From Xanthocytophaga agilis (GTDB lineage: Bacteria; Bacteroidota; Bacteroidia; Cytophagales; 172606-1): DNA of 64,000 nt. The notes beneath the pieces were generated by a model, which was not told the DNA's origin, did not search any database, and saw nothing but the letters and a program-made list of their open reading frames with translations. Of this stretch, positions 48,640-58,790 are shown piece by piece; the first letter of the stretch is position 1; each line of letters begins with the position of its first letter. The DNA is taken from contig NZ_JASJOU010000012.1 of NCBI RefSeq assembly GCF_030068605.1, positions 186,001 to 250,000 on the forward strand, given 5' to 3'. The position numbers were made by a program, and so were the translations under genes.

Positions 48640-49407
48640 TTATTTTTTAGCCATAATCTGCTTACTCAGAAGCCATATATAGGTGCTGTTTGTGACAAAG
48701 TAGCGTTTAAACATTCGTTTGGGTTCCTGGGCTAGTCTGTATAACCATTCAAGTGCTAGTTTTTGCATCCAGAAAGGAGCCCGTTTTCTTACCCCTGCAT
48801 ATACATCAAACGCGCCTCCTACACCCAGCAATACGGCATTGATCTTCTTATAGTTTTGAGACATCCAGGTCTCCTGTTTAGGACAACCTAGGGCTACCAT
48901 AACCAGATTGGCACCAGAATCGTTAATCATTTGTGCATATTTCTCATTATTAGCTGCATTAAGAGATCCGAAAGGAGGGGAGAACATGCCCGCAATACGT
49001 AAATTGGGGTGATCTTTCTCGATTCGTTTTCTCATCGCGTCCAATGTTTCATTGGTTGTTCCAAAAAAATAAATAGACAATCCTTCTTTTTCACAATCAG
49101 CAATCAAAGAGGGTAACATGTCCATACCTGCTACTCTTTCCTGAGACACACCATATAATGATTTGAATGCTTTAGCCAGAGGTACTCCATCAGGAGCCAC
49201 AATGTTTGCATTATTTACTATCTCTGCAAACGCAGGTGACCAATGCCCTTCAATGGTCATATGCACATTGGCATAGCATACATAGGAAGGTGTATGACTG
49301 CTTCCCAGGTCCAGAATTTCCCGGGTTGTTTCATCATAAGATAATTGGCTTACATCCAAGCTTATGATTCTTTTGCGATTGGCAGAAACGGTAACAGATG
49401 TGGTCAT
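48640..49407 (-). CDS. WecG/TagA/CpsF family glycosyltransferase
   Basis: A protein of 255 residues. Family signatures are CYANVHMTIEG, NNANIVAPDGVPLAKA, ERVAGMDMLPSLIADCEKEGLSIYFFG, NLVMVALGCPKQETWM and GGAFDVYAGVRKRAPFWMQKLALEWLYRLAQEPKRMFKRY. Members transfer N-acetylmannosamine-type residues to undecaprenyl-linked intermediates in surface polysaccharide or teichoic-acid-like synthesis. It is membrane-associated through basic residues at the C-terminus. No polysaccharide cluster surrounds it, although two glycosyltransferases lie about 25 kb away. Confidence 0.93.
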   Translation of the reverse strand: MTTSVTVSANRKRIISLDVSQLSYDETTREILDLGSSHTPSYVCYANVHMTIEGHWSPAFAEIVNNANIVAPDGVPLAKAFKSLYGVSQERVAGMDMLPSLIADCEKEGLSIYFFGTTNETLDAMRKRIEKDHPNLRIAGMFSPPFGSLNAANNEKYAQMINDSGANLVMVALGCPKQETWMSQNYKKINAVLLGVGGAFDVYAGVRKRAPFWMQKLALEWLYRLAQEPKRMFKRYFVTNSTYIWLLSKQIMAKK

Positions 49408-49556
49408 AGCTACTGAAGTATGGAATAATGTACGGTAAATTAAAGCAGACGTTCAATTTTTAATATACAGGCTCAGAAATAGATCAATACACGTTTTTAC
49501 AATTAAAAATATAGTATTTTGCCAGAAAATCTATATTTCCATCTGAAAGGTTATAC

Positions 49557-50327
49557 ATGTTCTTCGTTCTATCCAAAAGTTTATTTTATATTTTAATGCC
49601 CATCACCTGGATTGTAGGTTTATTTCTCTACAGTTTTTGGACAAAGGTACCTCGACTAAAAAATCGAGCCATAAAAATAGCGTTTATTTTATTAATCCTA
49701 TTTACCAACAATCTGATCGTTAATGAAGCTATACGTGCCTGGGAAATTTCTGTTACACCAATAGCAGATTTGGCACCTCATGATGTAGCTGTTGTTCTTA
49801 CAGGCGTAACTGATACAGAGCGTGAGCCTCAGGATCGGGTCTATTTTGCCAAAGGAGCAGATCGTATTTTGCATCCTTTGCAATTGTACAAGATCGGAAA
49901 AATAAAATATTTCCTTATTAGTGGAGGCTCTGGTCAATTGGTAAACCGGAACAAGAATGAAAGTGAAGCAGAAGAATTGGCTTCCATACTAAAATTAGCC
50001 GGTGTGCCAGACAGCGTTGTTGTACTTGAAAATAAATCTCGTAATACACATGAAAATGCATTGTTTTCTGCAAAAGTGCTGGAAAAACGGTTCCCTGGTA
50101 AATCATATTTACTGGTAACTTCCGCTTTTCATATGAGACGTGCTAAGGGTTGTTTTGAGAAAGCCAATGTTCCTGTAACTGTATTTACTACTGACTTTTA
50201 TAGCTCAGGACGTAAGTGGACTCCTGATTATTGGTTATTGCCTTCTGAAAGTGCTTTGGGAAAATGGTCAACGCTGTGGCATGAATGGATTGGATATATA
50301 AGTTATTGGGGAGCTGGTTATCTTTAA
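49557..50327 (+). CDS. YdcF/DUF218 family membrane protein
   Basis: A protein of 256 residues. Two membrane helices at the N-terminus (about 5-28 and 38-58) precede a DUF218 domain: VAVVLTGVTDTE, KYFLISGGSGQL, ESEAEELASILKLAGVPDSVVVLENKSRNTHENA and YLLVTSAFHMRRAKGCF. Related proteins include SanA and YdcF of E. coli, tied to envelope integrity without a proven reaction. It lies divergent from the WecG-type gene, with a hairpin some 25 bases past its stop. Confidence 0.92.
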   Translation: MFFVLSKSLFYILMPITWIVGLFLYSFWTKVPRLKNRAIKIAFILLILFTNNLIVNEAIRAWEISVTPIADLAPHDVAVVLTGVTDTEREPQDRVYFAKGADRILHPLQLYKIGKIKYFLISGGSGQLVNRNKNESEAEELASILKLAGVPDSVVVLENKSRNTHENALFSAKVLEKRFPGKSYLLVTSAFHMRRAKGCFEKANVPVTVFTTDFYSSGRKWTPDYWLLPSESALGKWSTLWHEWIGYISYWGAGYL

Positions 50328-50350
50328 CCATTGTAATGAGTAAAAAACGC

Positions 50351-50396
50351 TTATCAGAGTTCTGATACGTTTGGAGAGTAATCAGAGCTCTGATAA
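50351..50396. terminator. nested palindromic hairpin
   Basis: Arms 50351-50366 and 50381-50396 pair over 16 positions with one mismatch, around 14 bases. The right arm is itself a perfect 14-bp palindrome (ATCAGAGCTCTGAT). It can act as terminator for the YdcF-type gene. The stretch 50430-50525 after it has faint likeness to the repeat family (GGCCAGATTTCTGATAC on the minus strand). Confidence 0.6.
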
Positions 50397-50537
50397 ATTC
50401 TGTAACACCATCAGATTTCTTGTAGTTTGAGAAACTGTTCAGAGTTTTGATTGTCTTTTGTTTGATTGCATTGATGTAGTGCGCGTGTTTTGAGGATAAG
50501 TATCAGAAATCTGGCCAATAGATTAAAATAATATTTT

Positions 50538-51302
50538 ATGCACGATTTTAGTAATCAGGTTGCCATTGTTACTGGAGCAGGAGTAGGTATTGGATTCGAA
50601 ATAGCCCGACAACTAGCCTCTAACGGCGCAAAAGTTATTTTAAATGATATTGATGAGCATCTATGTATAAAAGCATCAGATGCTATTCAGGATACTGGAG
50701 GGATTTGTAAGCCATGTGGCGGTGATTCGAGTCAACTGGAAACAATTGAACGACTGGTACAAATAGCTAGTAAAGAATTTGGTCAATTAAATATTCTGAT
50801 AGCCAATGCAGGTATTACCACCTTTGGGGACTTCCTGGAATATCAACCGAGTTCTTTGAAACGATTACTGGAAGTAAATTTATTTGGAACATTTTTTCTG
50901 ACTCAGAAGGCAACTACTCAAATGATAGCTCAAGGCATGGGTGGACGTATTTTACTAATGTCCTCTGTTACGGCTCATCAGTCACACAAAAATCTGGCAG
51001 CTTATGGAATGACCAAGGCGGGGATAGAGATGCTAGCCAAAAATCTGGTTGTGGATCTTTCTCCACATCAGATTACCATCAATTGTATCGCACCAGGCGC
51101 CACCCTCACTGAACGCACACTGGAAGACAAAGAATATATAAATACATGGTCTCGCATTACACCTATGGGGCGACCGGGAACTGTACAGGATATAGCTGAG
51201 GCGGCTTTATTTTTGACTTCGTCTACTGCTGGACAAATTACAGGCCAGTGTCTTGTAATCGATGGTGGATGGTCTGCTCTAAGTCCTTCTCCTTATGAAT
51301 AA
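50538..51302 (+). CDS. SDR family oxidoreductase
   Basis: A classical short-chain dehydrogenase of 254 residues. NAD(P) binding TGAGVGIGFEIA (T13-G19 region), NAG motif in LIANAGITTFG, catalytic Ser in LLMSSVTA, and YGMTKAG with Tyr and Lys. The C-terminal GRPGTVQDIAEAALFLTSSTAGQITGQCLVIDGGW is typical of 3-oxoacyl-ACP reductase or glucose dehydrogenase-like members. The aspartate at the end of the second strand (ILNDID) suggests NAD rather than NADP. Substrate cannot be fixed. Confidence 0.92.
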   Translation: MHDFSNQVAIVTGAGVGIGFEIARQLASNGAKVILNDIDEHLCIKASDAIQDTGGICKPCGGDSSQLETIERLVQIASKEFGQLNILIANAGITTFGDFLEYQPSSLKRLLEVNLFGTFFLTQKATTQMIAQGMGGRILLMSSVTAHQSHKNLAAYGMTKAGIEMLAKNLVVDLSPHQITINCIAPGATLTERTLEDKEYINTWSRITPMGRPGTVQDIAEAALFLTSSTAGQITGQCLVIDGGWSALSPSPYE

Positions 51303-51486
51303 AAAACAGAAACTGCATTTTTCGAAAAGATGCTGGTAAGTAGAAATATTGTGATCCTTTCTGAGGTTACCTTTCTATTGCCTCTGTATTAAAATCGTAT
51401 TTCGCGATATACATGTTTTTCATCTGCATAGTACTAAATGGTATTATGTAAGTGTTTGAGTTTTAATTAACTTTTATTCACTACCT

Positions 51487-52458
51487 ATGAAACAATCACT
51501 GTATTTCGCTTATTTAACTATCTTTCTTTCTGTTGGGTTTACCGCCTGTTCCTCTAAAAAAGAAAGAGATGATTCTTATGTCTCAGAATCCGCTGCTATG
51601 ACAGATACCGTAGCTGTAGCTGCAAATGCATCTCCTCAACCAGAAGGAAATGCAAACTTTACACTTGATAGCAAAAATAATCTGGAAAAAACGGGACGAA
51701 AATTTATTCGTACTGCAGATGTAAAGTGTAAAGTGAAAAATGTTAGAAGTGCGACAAATCAGATAGAAGATCTGACTGCCAAATTCGACGGCTTCATTAC
51801 CAATTCTAATCTCCAGTCGTCTGTTGATCGAACTGAGTCAGTTCCTGTCAGCTCTGATTCTACTCTAGAAGTAAAGACCTATACCGTTACCAATGATATA
51901 ACTTTGCGTATACCTAATGCCAAGCTTGATAGCTTGATGCGTAGTTTGAATAGCTTGGTCGATTTTCTGGATTATAGAATAGTGAAAGCAGAAGATGCAG
52001 GATTTGATTTATTATCCAATCAGTTGCAACAGAAACGCTTGGAAAGTTATGAAAATCGGATGACTCAGAATATCGATAAACGAGGAAAAAAACTGGGTGA
52101 AAGTACGACGGCTGAGGAAGACCTGTTAGATAGGCAAAATCGACTCGATCAGTCAAGAGTTCATACTTTGGGCTTGGAGGATCAGATTGCGTATAGTACT
52201 GTTCATTTACAAATCTATCAGCGGGAGACTGTTTTTAGAGAAATTATTGTGAACCCTAACAATATAGAAAGCTATAAACCTGGTTTATTTGTCCGGCTCA
52301 AAGAATCTTTAGTCGATGGATGGTATATCTTCGAAGAGATAGTAATTTTCTTCTCCCGATTATGGTTTCTATTTGTGATAGGTGGGATAGCCTGGATACT
52401 ATATCGTCGATATGGTAAAAAGAGCAGAGCGACTATAGCCGCACTGGAAAAATCCTGA
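51487..52458 (+). CDS. DUF4349 domain lipoprotein
   Basis: A protein of 323 residues with a lipobox ending in FTAC (Cys21). The DUF4349 domain (about 70-295) opens with GRKFIRTADVKCKVKNVRSATNQIEDLTAKFDGFI, contains a long coiled coil (about 195-225), and ends in a beta strand. A transmembrane helix (about 285-308, SRLWFLFVIGGIAWILY) and a basic tail follow. Members span the membrane and are of unknown function. It is a single gene with its own terminator. Confidence 0.9.
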   Translation: MKQSLYFAYLTIFLSVGFTACSSKKERDDSYVSESAAMTDTVAVAANASPQPEGNANFTLDSKNNLEKTGRKFIRTADVKCKVKNVRSATNQIEDLTAKFDGFITNSNLQSSVDRTESVPVSSDSTLEVKTYTVTNDITLRIPNAKLDSLMRSLNSLVDFLDYRIVKAEDAGFDLLSNQLQQKRLESYENRMTQNIDKRGKKLGESTTAEEDLLDRQNRLDQSRVHTLGLEDQIAYSTVHLQIYQRETVFREIIVNPNNIESYKPGLFVRLKESLVDGWYIFEEIVIFFSRLWFLFVIGGIAWILYRRYGKKSRATIAALEKS

Positions 52459-52462
52459 TACA

Positions 52463-52525
52463 AAACCTTCTCAAATAAAAAGAGCCATCCTATCATAGGA
52501 TGGCTCTTTTTATTTGAGAAGGTTT
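52463..52525. terminator. perfect 31-bp-arm palindrome between convergent genes
   Basis: Arms 52463-52493 and 52495-52525 are perfect complements with one base between them. It starts five bases after the DUF4349 stop and ends six bases before the gltD stop. The inner part is GC-rich (AGAGCCATCCTAT), flanked by A/T tracts on both sides, so each strand has a proper T run. It should stop both transcripts. Confidence 0.9.
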
Positions 52526-52530
52526 ATACA

Positions 52531-54033
52531 TTAGGCAAAGTCAAATTTCTGTGCATTAAGCATTGAAACGGCTTTAGCTTCCAGTTCACTGTGACCCATC
52601 AGGTATTCGTCCACTGCACGAGCAGCCTCACGGCCTTCAGAGATTGCCCAAACTACCAGACTCTGTCCACGACGCATATCGCCAGCTGCAAAGACTTTTG
52701 CATTATTGGTTTGATAGTTCTGTGCTTTCACATTGCCTCTTTCATCGTATTCAACACCCAGTTCATTTAACATACCTTCTTGTTGTGGATGTAAAAAGCC
52801 CATGGCAAGCAATGCCAGTTCACAAGGAATCTCACGTTCACTACCTGCTACTTCAACAAATATAGAACGACCGTTTTCTACTTTCCACTCAAGATCTACT
52901 AGTTTGATTGCTTTCAGATTGCCATTCTCATCACCTACAAATTCTTTTGTCTGAATAGCCCAGTGCCGGTTACAACCTTCTTCATGTGAAGTAGAAGTAC
53001 GCAACATCATTGGCCAGTGTGGCCAAGGTGTGCTTTCTGCCCGTTCTTTGGGAGGCATTGGCATCAATTCGATTTGTGTAACAGAGTTAGCTCCATGTCT
53101 GTTGGATGTACCTACACAGTCAGAACCTGTATCCCCACCACCAATTACAATTACATTTTTACCAGTTGCTAACAGTTCACCATTTTCGTAGTTAACACCC
53201 CGATGATCTACAGTTACCGGACGATTAGCTACTCGTTTGTTTTGCTGGCTAAGGAATTCCATTGCCGGATAAATACCTTTCAGATTACGTCCGGGAATTG
53301 GAAGATCTCTGGCTACAGTAGATCCACCAGAAAGCACTACTGCGTCAAACTCTTCCAATAAAGCTTTTGTACGTACGTTTACGCCTACATTGGCATTGGT
53401 TTTAAAAGTGATTCCTTCTGCCTCCATTACTTCCACACGGCGATCAATCACTTTTTTATCTAATTTAAAATCAGGGATACCGTATCGTAATAAGCCTCCT
53501 ACTGCATCTGCTCTTTCAAATACAGTGACCAGATGACCTGCTTTATTGAGTTGGGCTGCTGCTGCCAAACCTGCAGGGCCAGAACCTATAACGGCTACTT
53601 TTTTGCCTGTGCGGAATTTAGGAAGATTTGGCTGAACATATCCTTTTTCAAACGCAGTCTCAATAATATAACGTTCGATCGCTTCAATTGTAACAGGAGG
53701 TTTATTAATACCTAATACACAGGATGATTCACAAGGTGCAGGGCAAATACGTCCTGTAAATTCAGGGAAATTATTGGTTGATGCCAGGATTTCATAAGCT
53801 AGAGCCCAATCTTGTGCATATACGGCATCATTAAATTCGGGAATAATATTTCCTAGCGGACATCCATTATGACAAAATGGAACTCCGCAATTCATACAAC
53901 GGGCAGCCTGTTTTTCGGCTAATTCAGTAGAAAACGTTTTTTCAATTTCATTATAATCTTTTACACGCTCTTCTTTCTTGCGTTTTTCTGGCAGCTCTCT
54001 TGTAAACTCCAGGAATCCGGTCGGTTTTCCCAT
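52531..54033 (-). CDS. gltD: glutamate synthase small subunit
   Basis: A protein of 500 residues, the NADPH-oxidising subunit of glutamate synthase. Cysteine clusters for 4Fe-4S centres are near the N-terminus ([29 protein letters not shown]). The FAD-binding motif is [14 protein letters not shown] and the NADPH-binding motif [14 protein letters not shown]. It passes electrons to GltB, which makes two glutamates from glutamine and 2-oxoglutarate. It follows gltB by 116 bases on the same strand, in the same operon. Confidence 0.97.
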   Translation of the reverse strand: MGKPTGFLEFTRELPEKRKKEERVKDYNEIEKTFSTELAEKQAARCMNCGVPFCHNGCPLGNIIPEFNDAVYAQDWALAYEILASTNNFPEFTGRICPAPCESSCVLGINKPPVTIEAIERYIIETAFEKGYVQPNLPKFRTGKKVAVIGSGPAGLAAAAQLNKAGHLVTVFERADAVGGLLRYGIPDFKLDKKVIDRRVEVMEAEGITFKTNANVGVNVRTKALLEEFDAVVLSGGSTVARDLPIPGRNLKGIYPAMEFLSQQNKRVANRPVTVDHRGVNYENGELLATGKNVIVIGGGDTGSDCVGTSNRHGANSVTQIELMPMPPKERAESTPWPHWPMMLRTSTSHEEGCNRHWAIQTKEFVGDENGNLKAIKLVDLEWKVENGRSIFVEVAGSEREIPCELALLAMGFLHPQQEGMLNELGVEYDERGNVKAQNYQTNNAKVFAAGDMRRGQSLVVWAISEGREAARAVDEYLMGHSELEAKAVSMLNAQKFDFA

Positions 54034-54149
54034 ATCTATCGCTTATCTGTGTGAATAAATGACTGATTAATAGAATTATTGAATGTTTGGGGTATATCTG
54101 TCTTTACAACATATTGTTATAAAGACAGATAGTTGATTCTGGTAAACTA

Positions 54150-57100
54150 TCAGACTTTTGCCAAAAAGTTTCCGTATACGATTTCCTTGTTCTGGATCTG
54201 TTCGGAAAGGCTGATATTTTTCTTTTCCAGTGCTTTTTTGAAGTCAGCAGGCATTACTTTTACAAACTGCTTGATAACATCATTCCAGCTTGTCAATACA
54301 TCTTTGGCAACTTCTGATTTGGTAAATGTTGCATGATTTTCTACATACATCCGGATGATAGTTTCATCTTCTGGTGTAAGCCTTTCCAGATTTACCATCT
54401 CTTTATTAACCTTACTTTCAAAATCTCCGGCCTTATCCCAAACATAGGCTACACCACCACTCATTCCTGCTGCAAAGTTACGTCCAGTACTACCTAGGAT
54501 AATTGCAACACCACCTGTCATATATTCACAGCCATGATCTCCAACACCTTCTACTATTGCTTTCACACCTGAGTTACGTACACAGAAGCGTTCACCAGCC
54601 ATCCCTTTAATATAGGCTTCACCAGCTGTAGCTCCGTAAAATGCTACGTTTCCGATGATACTGTTTTCAGATGGAACAAAGGTTGCTTTACGATCAGGGT
54701 AGATAACAAGTCTTGCTCCTGATAATCCTTTCCCCACATAGTCATTAGCATCTCCTTCCAGTTCCAGAGTCAGTCCTTTGGCTCCAAAAGCACCAAAACT
54801 TTGTCCGGCGTGGCCTGTAAACTTATAATGGATGGTTTCGTTTGGTAATCCTTCTCCCAGATATTTCTTAGAAATTTCATTGGAAAGCATAGTACCTACT
54901 GCACGATCTATGTTTTGAATTTCAAATTCGCCTTTTACTGAAACTTTGTCTTCTATGGCAACTTTAGCCTGACGAATCAGTTCAAGATCCAGAATGGCAT
55001 CAATGCCATGATCTTGTTCTTCCTGTTTGTACAAACCTACTTCCAGACTTACAGGTGCTTTATGCAGGATTGCGGCGAAATCCAGGTTTTTGTGTTTCCA
55101 ATGACTGATATTATCACGTGGCTCCAGACGATCTACCTGCCCTACCATTTCATTTACTGTACGGAAACCAAGCTCTGCCATGATCTCACGTAGTTCCATT
55201 GCCAGGAATGTAAACATATTCACTACATGCTCAGGCTTACCAGTAAATAAAGCGCGTAATTCTTCATTTTGGGTAGCTACACCAACCGGACATGTATTTA
55301 AGTGACACTTACGCATCATGATACATCCGGCAGTTACTAATGCTGCTGTGGCTACACCAAACTCTTCTGCTCCAAGCAATGCTGCAATAGCCAGATCTCG
55401 ACCTGTACGAATTTGTCCGTCAGCCTGAACTACGATACGGCTTCTGAGTTTATTTTTTACCAGCGTCTGATGTGTTTCCGCTAATCCAAGCTCCCATGGC
55501 AAACCAGCATGACGGATAGAACTTAGTGGAGATGCTCCTGTTCCTCCATCGTGTCCTGCAATCAGTACCACATCTGCATGTGCTTTAGCAACACCCGCAG
55601 CGATAGTTCCGACACCTGCCTCAGATACCAGTTTAACACTGATACGGGCATCACGATTCGAATTCTTTAAATCAAAGATCAGCTGTGCCAAATCTTCAAT
55701 TGAGTAAATATCATGGTGTGGTGGTGGTGAAATCAGACCTACACCCGGAGTAGAGTGACGTGTACGTCCTATCCACTCATCTACTTTGTGTCCTGGTAAC
55801 TGGCCCCCTTCACCTGGTTTTGCGCCTTGAGCCATTTTGATCTGCAATTCTTGTGCATTGCTTAGATAATAGCTTGTTACGCCAAAACGGCCTGAGGCTA
55901 CCTGTTTAATCGCAGAGTTTAGCCAATCTCCATCGGGCTGTTTATCAAAACGGCGTTCGTCTTCTCCTCCTTCACCACTATTGCTCTTTCCTCCAATCCG
56001 GTTCATCGCAATAGCTAGTGTTGTATGAGCTTCCCATGAAATAGATCCAAAAGACATTGCTCCTGTCGCAAATCGCTTAAAGATGCTTTCAATAGGTTCC
56101 ACTTCTTCAATGGGAATAGACTTGCCAGGTTTGAACTTCAGCATACCACGCAAAGTCAGAGCCTTTTGTGTTTGATCATCAATTAATTTTGAATATTTTT
56201 TAAATAATTGATAGTCATTACGTTTTGAGGATTCCTGTAATAAATGGATCGTTTGTGGGTTGAAAATATGTTGTTCTCCACGTTGTTTCCATTGATACAC
56301 ACCACCTACTTCCAAGCGTTGTGTTGGTATTGGGTCTGTTGGGAATGCCAGTTGATGACGAATCAATACTTCACGTGCAATATCATCCAGTTTTAAGCCA
56401 CCAATACGTGAAACGGTACGGGTGAAATAAGTATCTATTACTTCTTTATGAATACCAAGCGCTTCAAAAATCTGAGCTCCCTGATAAGATTGTAATGTAG
56501 ATATACCCATTTTGGCAAAGATTTTCAGTAATTCTTTACCAACAGATTTGATATAGTTTTTATGTAAATAATCTTCTTCCAGTTCAGTTTCTAGTCTACC
56601 TTTGCGTTTCATATCAGAGATAGTCTCAAAAGCAAGATATGGGTTGATACCAGATGCTCCATACCCAATCAGCGTAGCAAAGTGATGTGTTTCCCATACA
56701 TCTCCAGCTTCTACAATGATTCCGACATTATCACGAAGTCCTTTACGAATCAGGTGATGATGCACAGCTGCAGTTGCTAGTAAAGAAGGAATCTGAGCAT
56801 GACTGCTATCAAAGCTACGATCTGATAATATAATAATAGCAAATCCGTCCACTACAGCATCTTCTGCATATCTGCATAATCTTTCCAACCCTCTTTCCAA
56901 TGCATCTGGCTGACCATCTGCTTTGAAATAAGTATAGATAGTTTTAGTCTGGAATCCTTTATGATCTATATAACGAATCTTCTCCAGATCCTGATTGGTT
57001 AGTACAGGTTGAGGCAGTTCCAGTGTATGGCAATGTTCTGGTGTCTCTGTCAATAGATTTCTGGAAACACCTACAAACGAAATCAGGGACATAACCATTC

Positions 57101-58727
57101 TCTCCCGGATCGGATCAATAGGAGGATTAGTTACCTGAGCAAACAATTGTTTGAAATAACTGGACAAATGCTGGCTTTGATCAGATAAAACGGCCAGAGG
57201 TGTATCCAGACCCATAGAACCTAATGCTTCAAGCCCAGTCATAGCCATTGGACCAATAACAAACTTAAGATCTTCAGATGTATAGCCAGCAGCAATTTGT
57301 CTTTTTAAAAGCGTCTTCTCATCCAGTGGACGGAATTTTCCTCCTGGTTCAGGCACATCAGCCAGTTTAATCTTATTCTGTTTCAACCATTCTCCGTATG
57401 GTTTACGTGAAGAAATCTGATCTTTTACTTCTTCATCTGATAAGATACGGCCTTGTTCCATATCTACAATAAACATACGGCCTGGTTGAAGGCGTCCTTT
57501 CTTAATTACTTTAGATTCATCCACTTCCAGAACACCTGTTTCAGATGCCATGATAACCATATCATCGTTGGTCACACAGAAACGGGAAGGGCGAAGACCA
57601 TTACGGTCTAATGTAGCTCCCACAATCTTTCCGTCTGTGAATGTAATAGAGGCAGGACCATCCCAGGGTTCCATTAATGATGCGTGGTACTCGTAGAATG
57701 CTTTACGTACAGGGTCCATTTGTTCATTGCCATCCCAAGCTTCAGGTATAAGCATCATCATTACATGAGGTAATGAGCGACCTGTTAATACCAACATCTC
57801 AATTACATTGTCCAGGTTGGCAGAATCTGAGAAAGTTGGATTACAGATAGGGCGCAACATATCCAGTTCTTCTTTTGTAAAGAACTCCGAGAAAAATTCA
57901 GTTTCTGCTGCTGTAAACCAGGTTACGTTACCACGAACGGTATTGATCTCACCATTATGGGCAATATAACGGAATGGCTGAGCCAGTTTCCAGGATGGAA
58001 ATGTATTAGTTGAAAAACGAGAGTGAAGCACAGTAAGGGCAGACACTACGTTTTCATTATGCAGATCTGGAAAATAAGGACGAACCTGACCAGTTGTAAG
58101 CTGTCCTTTATATACTATAGTTTTATAGGAAAGGGACGCAAAGTAAAAATCACCTTTCAGTCCCTGAACAGATTCATTAATAACACGTGTAGAGTAGTTA
58201 CGCAATACAAATAGTTTACGTTCAAACTCATCTGGATTTGTGATATGTGGAGGTCTTTTGATAAAGACTTGTTCCATCTGTGGTTCTACTGCTAATGCAC
58301 TCTCTCCAATATCACCATTCATGGTTGGGACAACACGATAACCGATCAGCTCAAGCTTTAATTGTTTAATCTTTCTGTTTAGAATAGTGCGGCATTCTTC
58401 ACGTAGTTTTTCATCCTTCGGGAAAAAGACCATTCCTACTCCATATTCTCCATAAGGAGGAAGTGCCAGGCCAAGTTTTGTACATTCATCCAGAAAGAAT
58501 TCGTGTGGAACCTGAATCAGAATTCCTGCTCCATCACCTGTGTTGGCTTCACATCCACATGCACCCCTATGTTCCATACGGGTTAGCATTTTTATACCAT
58601 CTTCTACAATCTGGTGAGATTTGCGACCCTTGATATTAGCAATAAAGCCAATACCGCAGGCATCATGTTCAAAACTAGGATGATAGAGCCCCTCCGGCTG
58701 AAGTTGTTCGTGCTGATCGTTCATCAT
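54150..58727 (-). CDS. gltB: glutamate synthase large subunit
   Basis: A protein of 1525 residues. The amidotransferase nucleophile is Cys24 in HDACGIGF, exposed after removal of a 23-residue leader. Order: GATase2 (24-420), central domain, FMN-binding synthase domain (with GEGGEDERRFD, KPGEGGQLPGHKVD and HDGGTGASPLSS), Fe-S cysteines (CIMMRKCHLNTCPVGVA), and the beta-helix GXGXG domain at the C-terminus (GAFGAKGLTLELEGDANDYVGKGLSG). Length is normal. It heads the gltBD operon and diverges from the porin-amt genes, which makes this a nitrogen-assimilation block. Confidence 0.97.
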   Translation of the reverse strand: MMNDQHEQLQPEGLYHPSFEHDACGIGFIANIKGRKSHQIVEDGIKMLTRMEHRGACGCEANTGDGAGILIQVPHEFFLDECTKLGLALPPYGEYGVGMVFFPKDEKLREECRTILNRKIKQLKLELIGYRVVPTMNGDIGESALAVEPQMEQVFIKRPPHITNPDEFERKLFVLRNYSTRVINESVQGLKGDFYFASLSYKTIVYKGQLTTGQVRPYFPDLHNENVVSALTVLHSRFSTNTFPSWKLAQPFRYIAHNGEINTVRGNVTWFTAAETEFFSEFFTKEELDMLRPICNPTFSDSANLDNVIEMLVLTGRSLPHVMMMLIPEAWDGNEQMDPVRKAFYEYHASLMEPWDGPASITFTDGKIVGATLDRNGLRPSRFCVTNDDMVIMASETGVLEVDESKVIKKGRLQPGRMFIVDMEQGRILSDEEVKDQISSRKPYGEWLKQNKIKLADVPEPGGKFRPLDEKTLLKRQIAAGYTSEDLKFVIGPMAMTGLEALGSMGLDTPLAVLSDQSQHLSSYFKQLFAQVTNPPIDPIRERMVMSLISFVGVSRNLLTETPEHCHTLELPQPVLTNQDLEKIRYIDHKGFQTKTIYTYFKADGQPDALERGLERLCRYAEDAVVDGFAIIILSDRSFDSSHAQIPSLLATAAVHHHLIRKGLRDNVGIIVEAGDVWETHHFATLIGYGASGINPYLAFETISDMKRKGRLETELEEDYLHKNYIKSVGKELLKIFAKMGISTLQSYQGAQIFEALGIHKEVIDTYFTRTVSRIGGLKLDDIAREVLIRHQLAFPTDPIPTQRLEVGGVYQWKQRGEQHIFNPQTIHLLQESSKRNDYQLFKKYSKLIDDQTQKALTLRGMLKFKPGKSIPIEEVEPIESIFKRFATGAMSFGSISWEAHTTLAIAMNRIGGKSNSGEGGEDERRFDKQPDGDWLNSAIKQVASGRFGVTSYYLSNAQELQIKMAQGAKPGEGGQLPGHKVDEWIGRTRHSTPGVGLISPPPHHDIYSIEDLAQLIFDLKNSNRDARISVKLVSEAGVGTIAAGVAKAHADVVLIAGHDGGTGASPLSSIRHAGLPWELGLAETHQTLVKNKLRSRIVVQADGQIRTGRDLAIAALLGAEEFGVATAALVTAGCIMMRKCHLNTCPVGVATQNEELRALFTGKPEHVVNMFTFLAMELREIMAELGFRTVNEMVGQVDRLEPRDNISHWKHKNLDFAAILHKAPVSLEVGLYKQEEQDHGIDAILDLELIRQAKVAIEDKVSVKGEFEIQNIDRAVGTMLSNEISKKYLGEGLPNETIHYKFTGHAGQSFGAFGAKGLTLELEGDANDYVGKGLSGARLVIYPDRKATFVPSENSIIGNVAFYGATAGEAYIKGMAGERFCVRNSGVKAIVEGVGDHGCEYMTGGVAIILGSTGRNFAAGMSGGVAYVWDKAGDFESKVNKEMVNLERLTPEDETIIRMYVENHATFTKSEVAKDVLTSWNDVIKQFVKVMPADFKKALEKKNISLSEQIQNKEIVYGNFLAKV

Positions 58728-58759
58728 GATTTGACTTATTAAAATACAATTCTTTGTTA

Positions 58760-58790
58760 AAAAAGTATCCTCTGGAAAGTGGAAACCAAA
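58760..58790 (-). promoter_or_regulatory. probable gltBD promoter
   Basis: On the minus strand TTTG (complement of 58787-58790), then 19 bases, then TACTTTTT (complement of 58760-58767), near the consensus TAnnTTTG. The ATG of gltB lies 33 bases further on. Confidence 0.4.
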
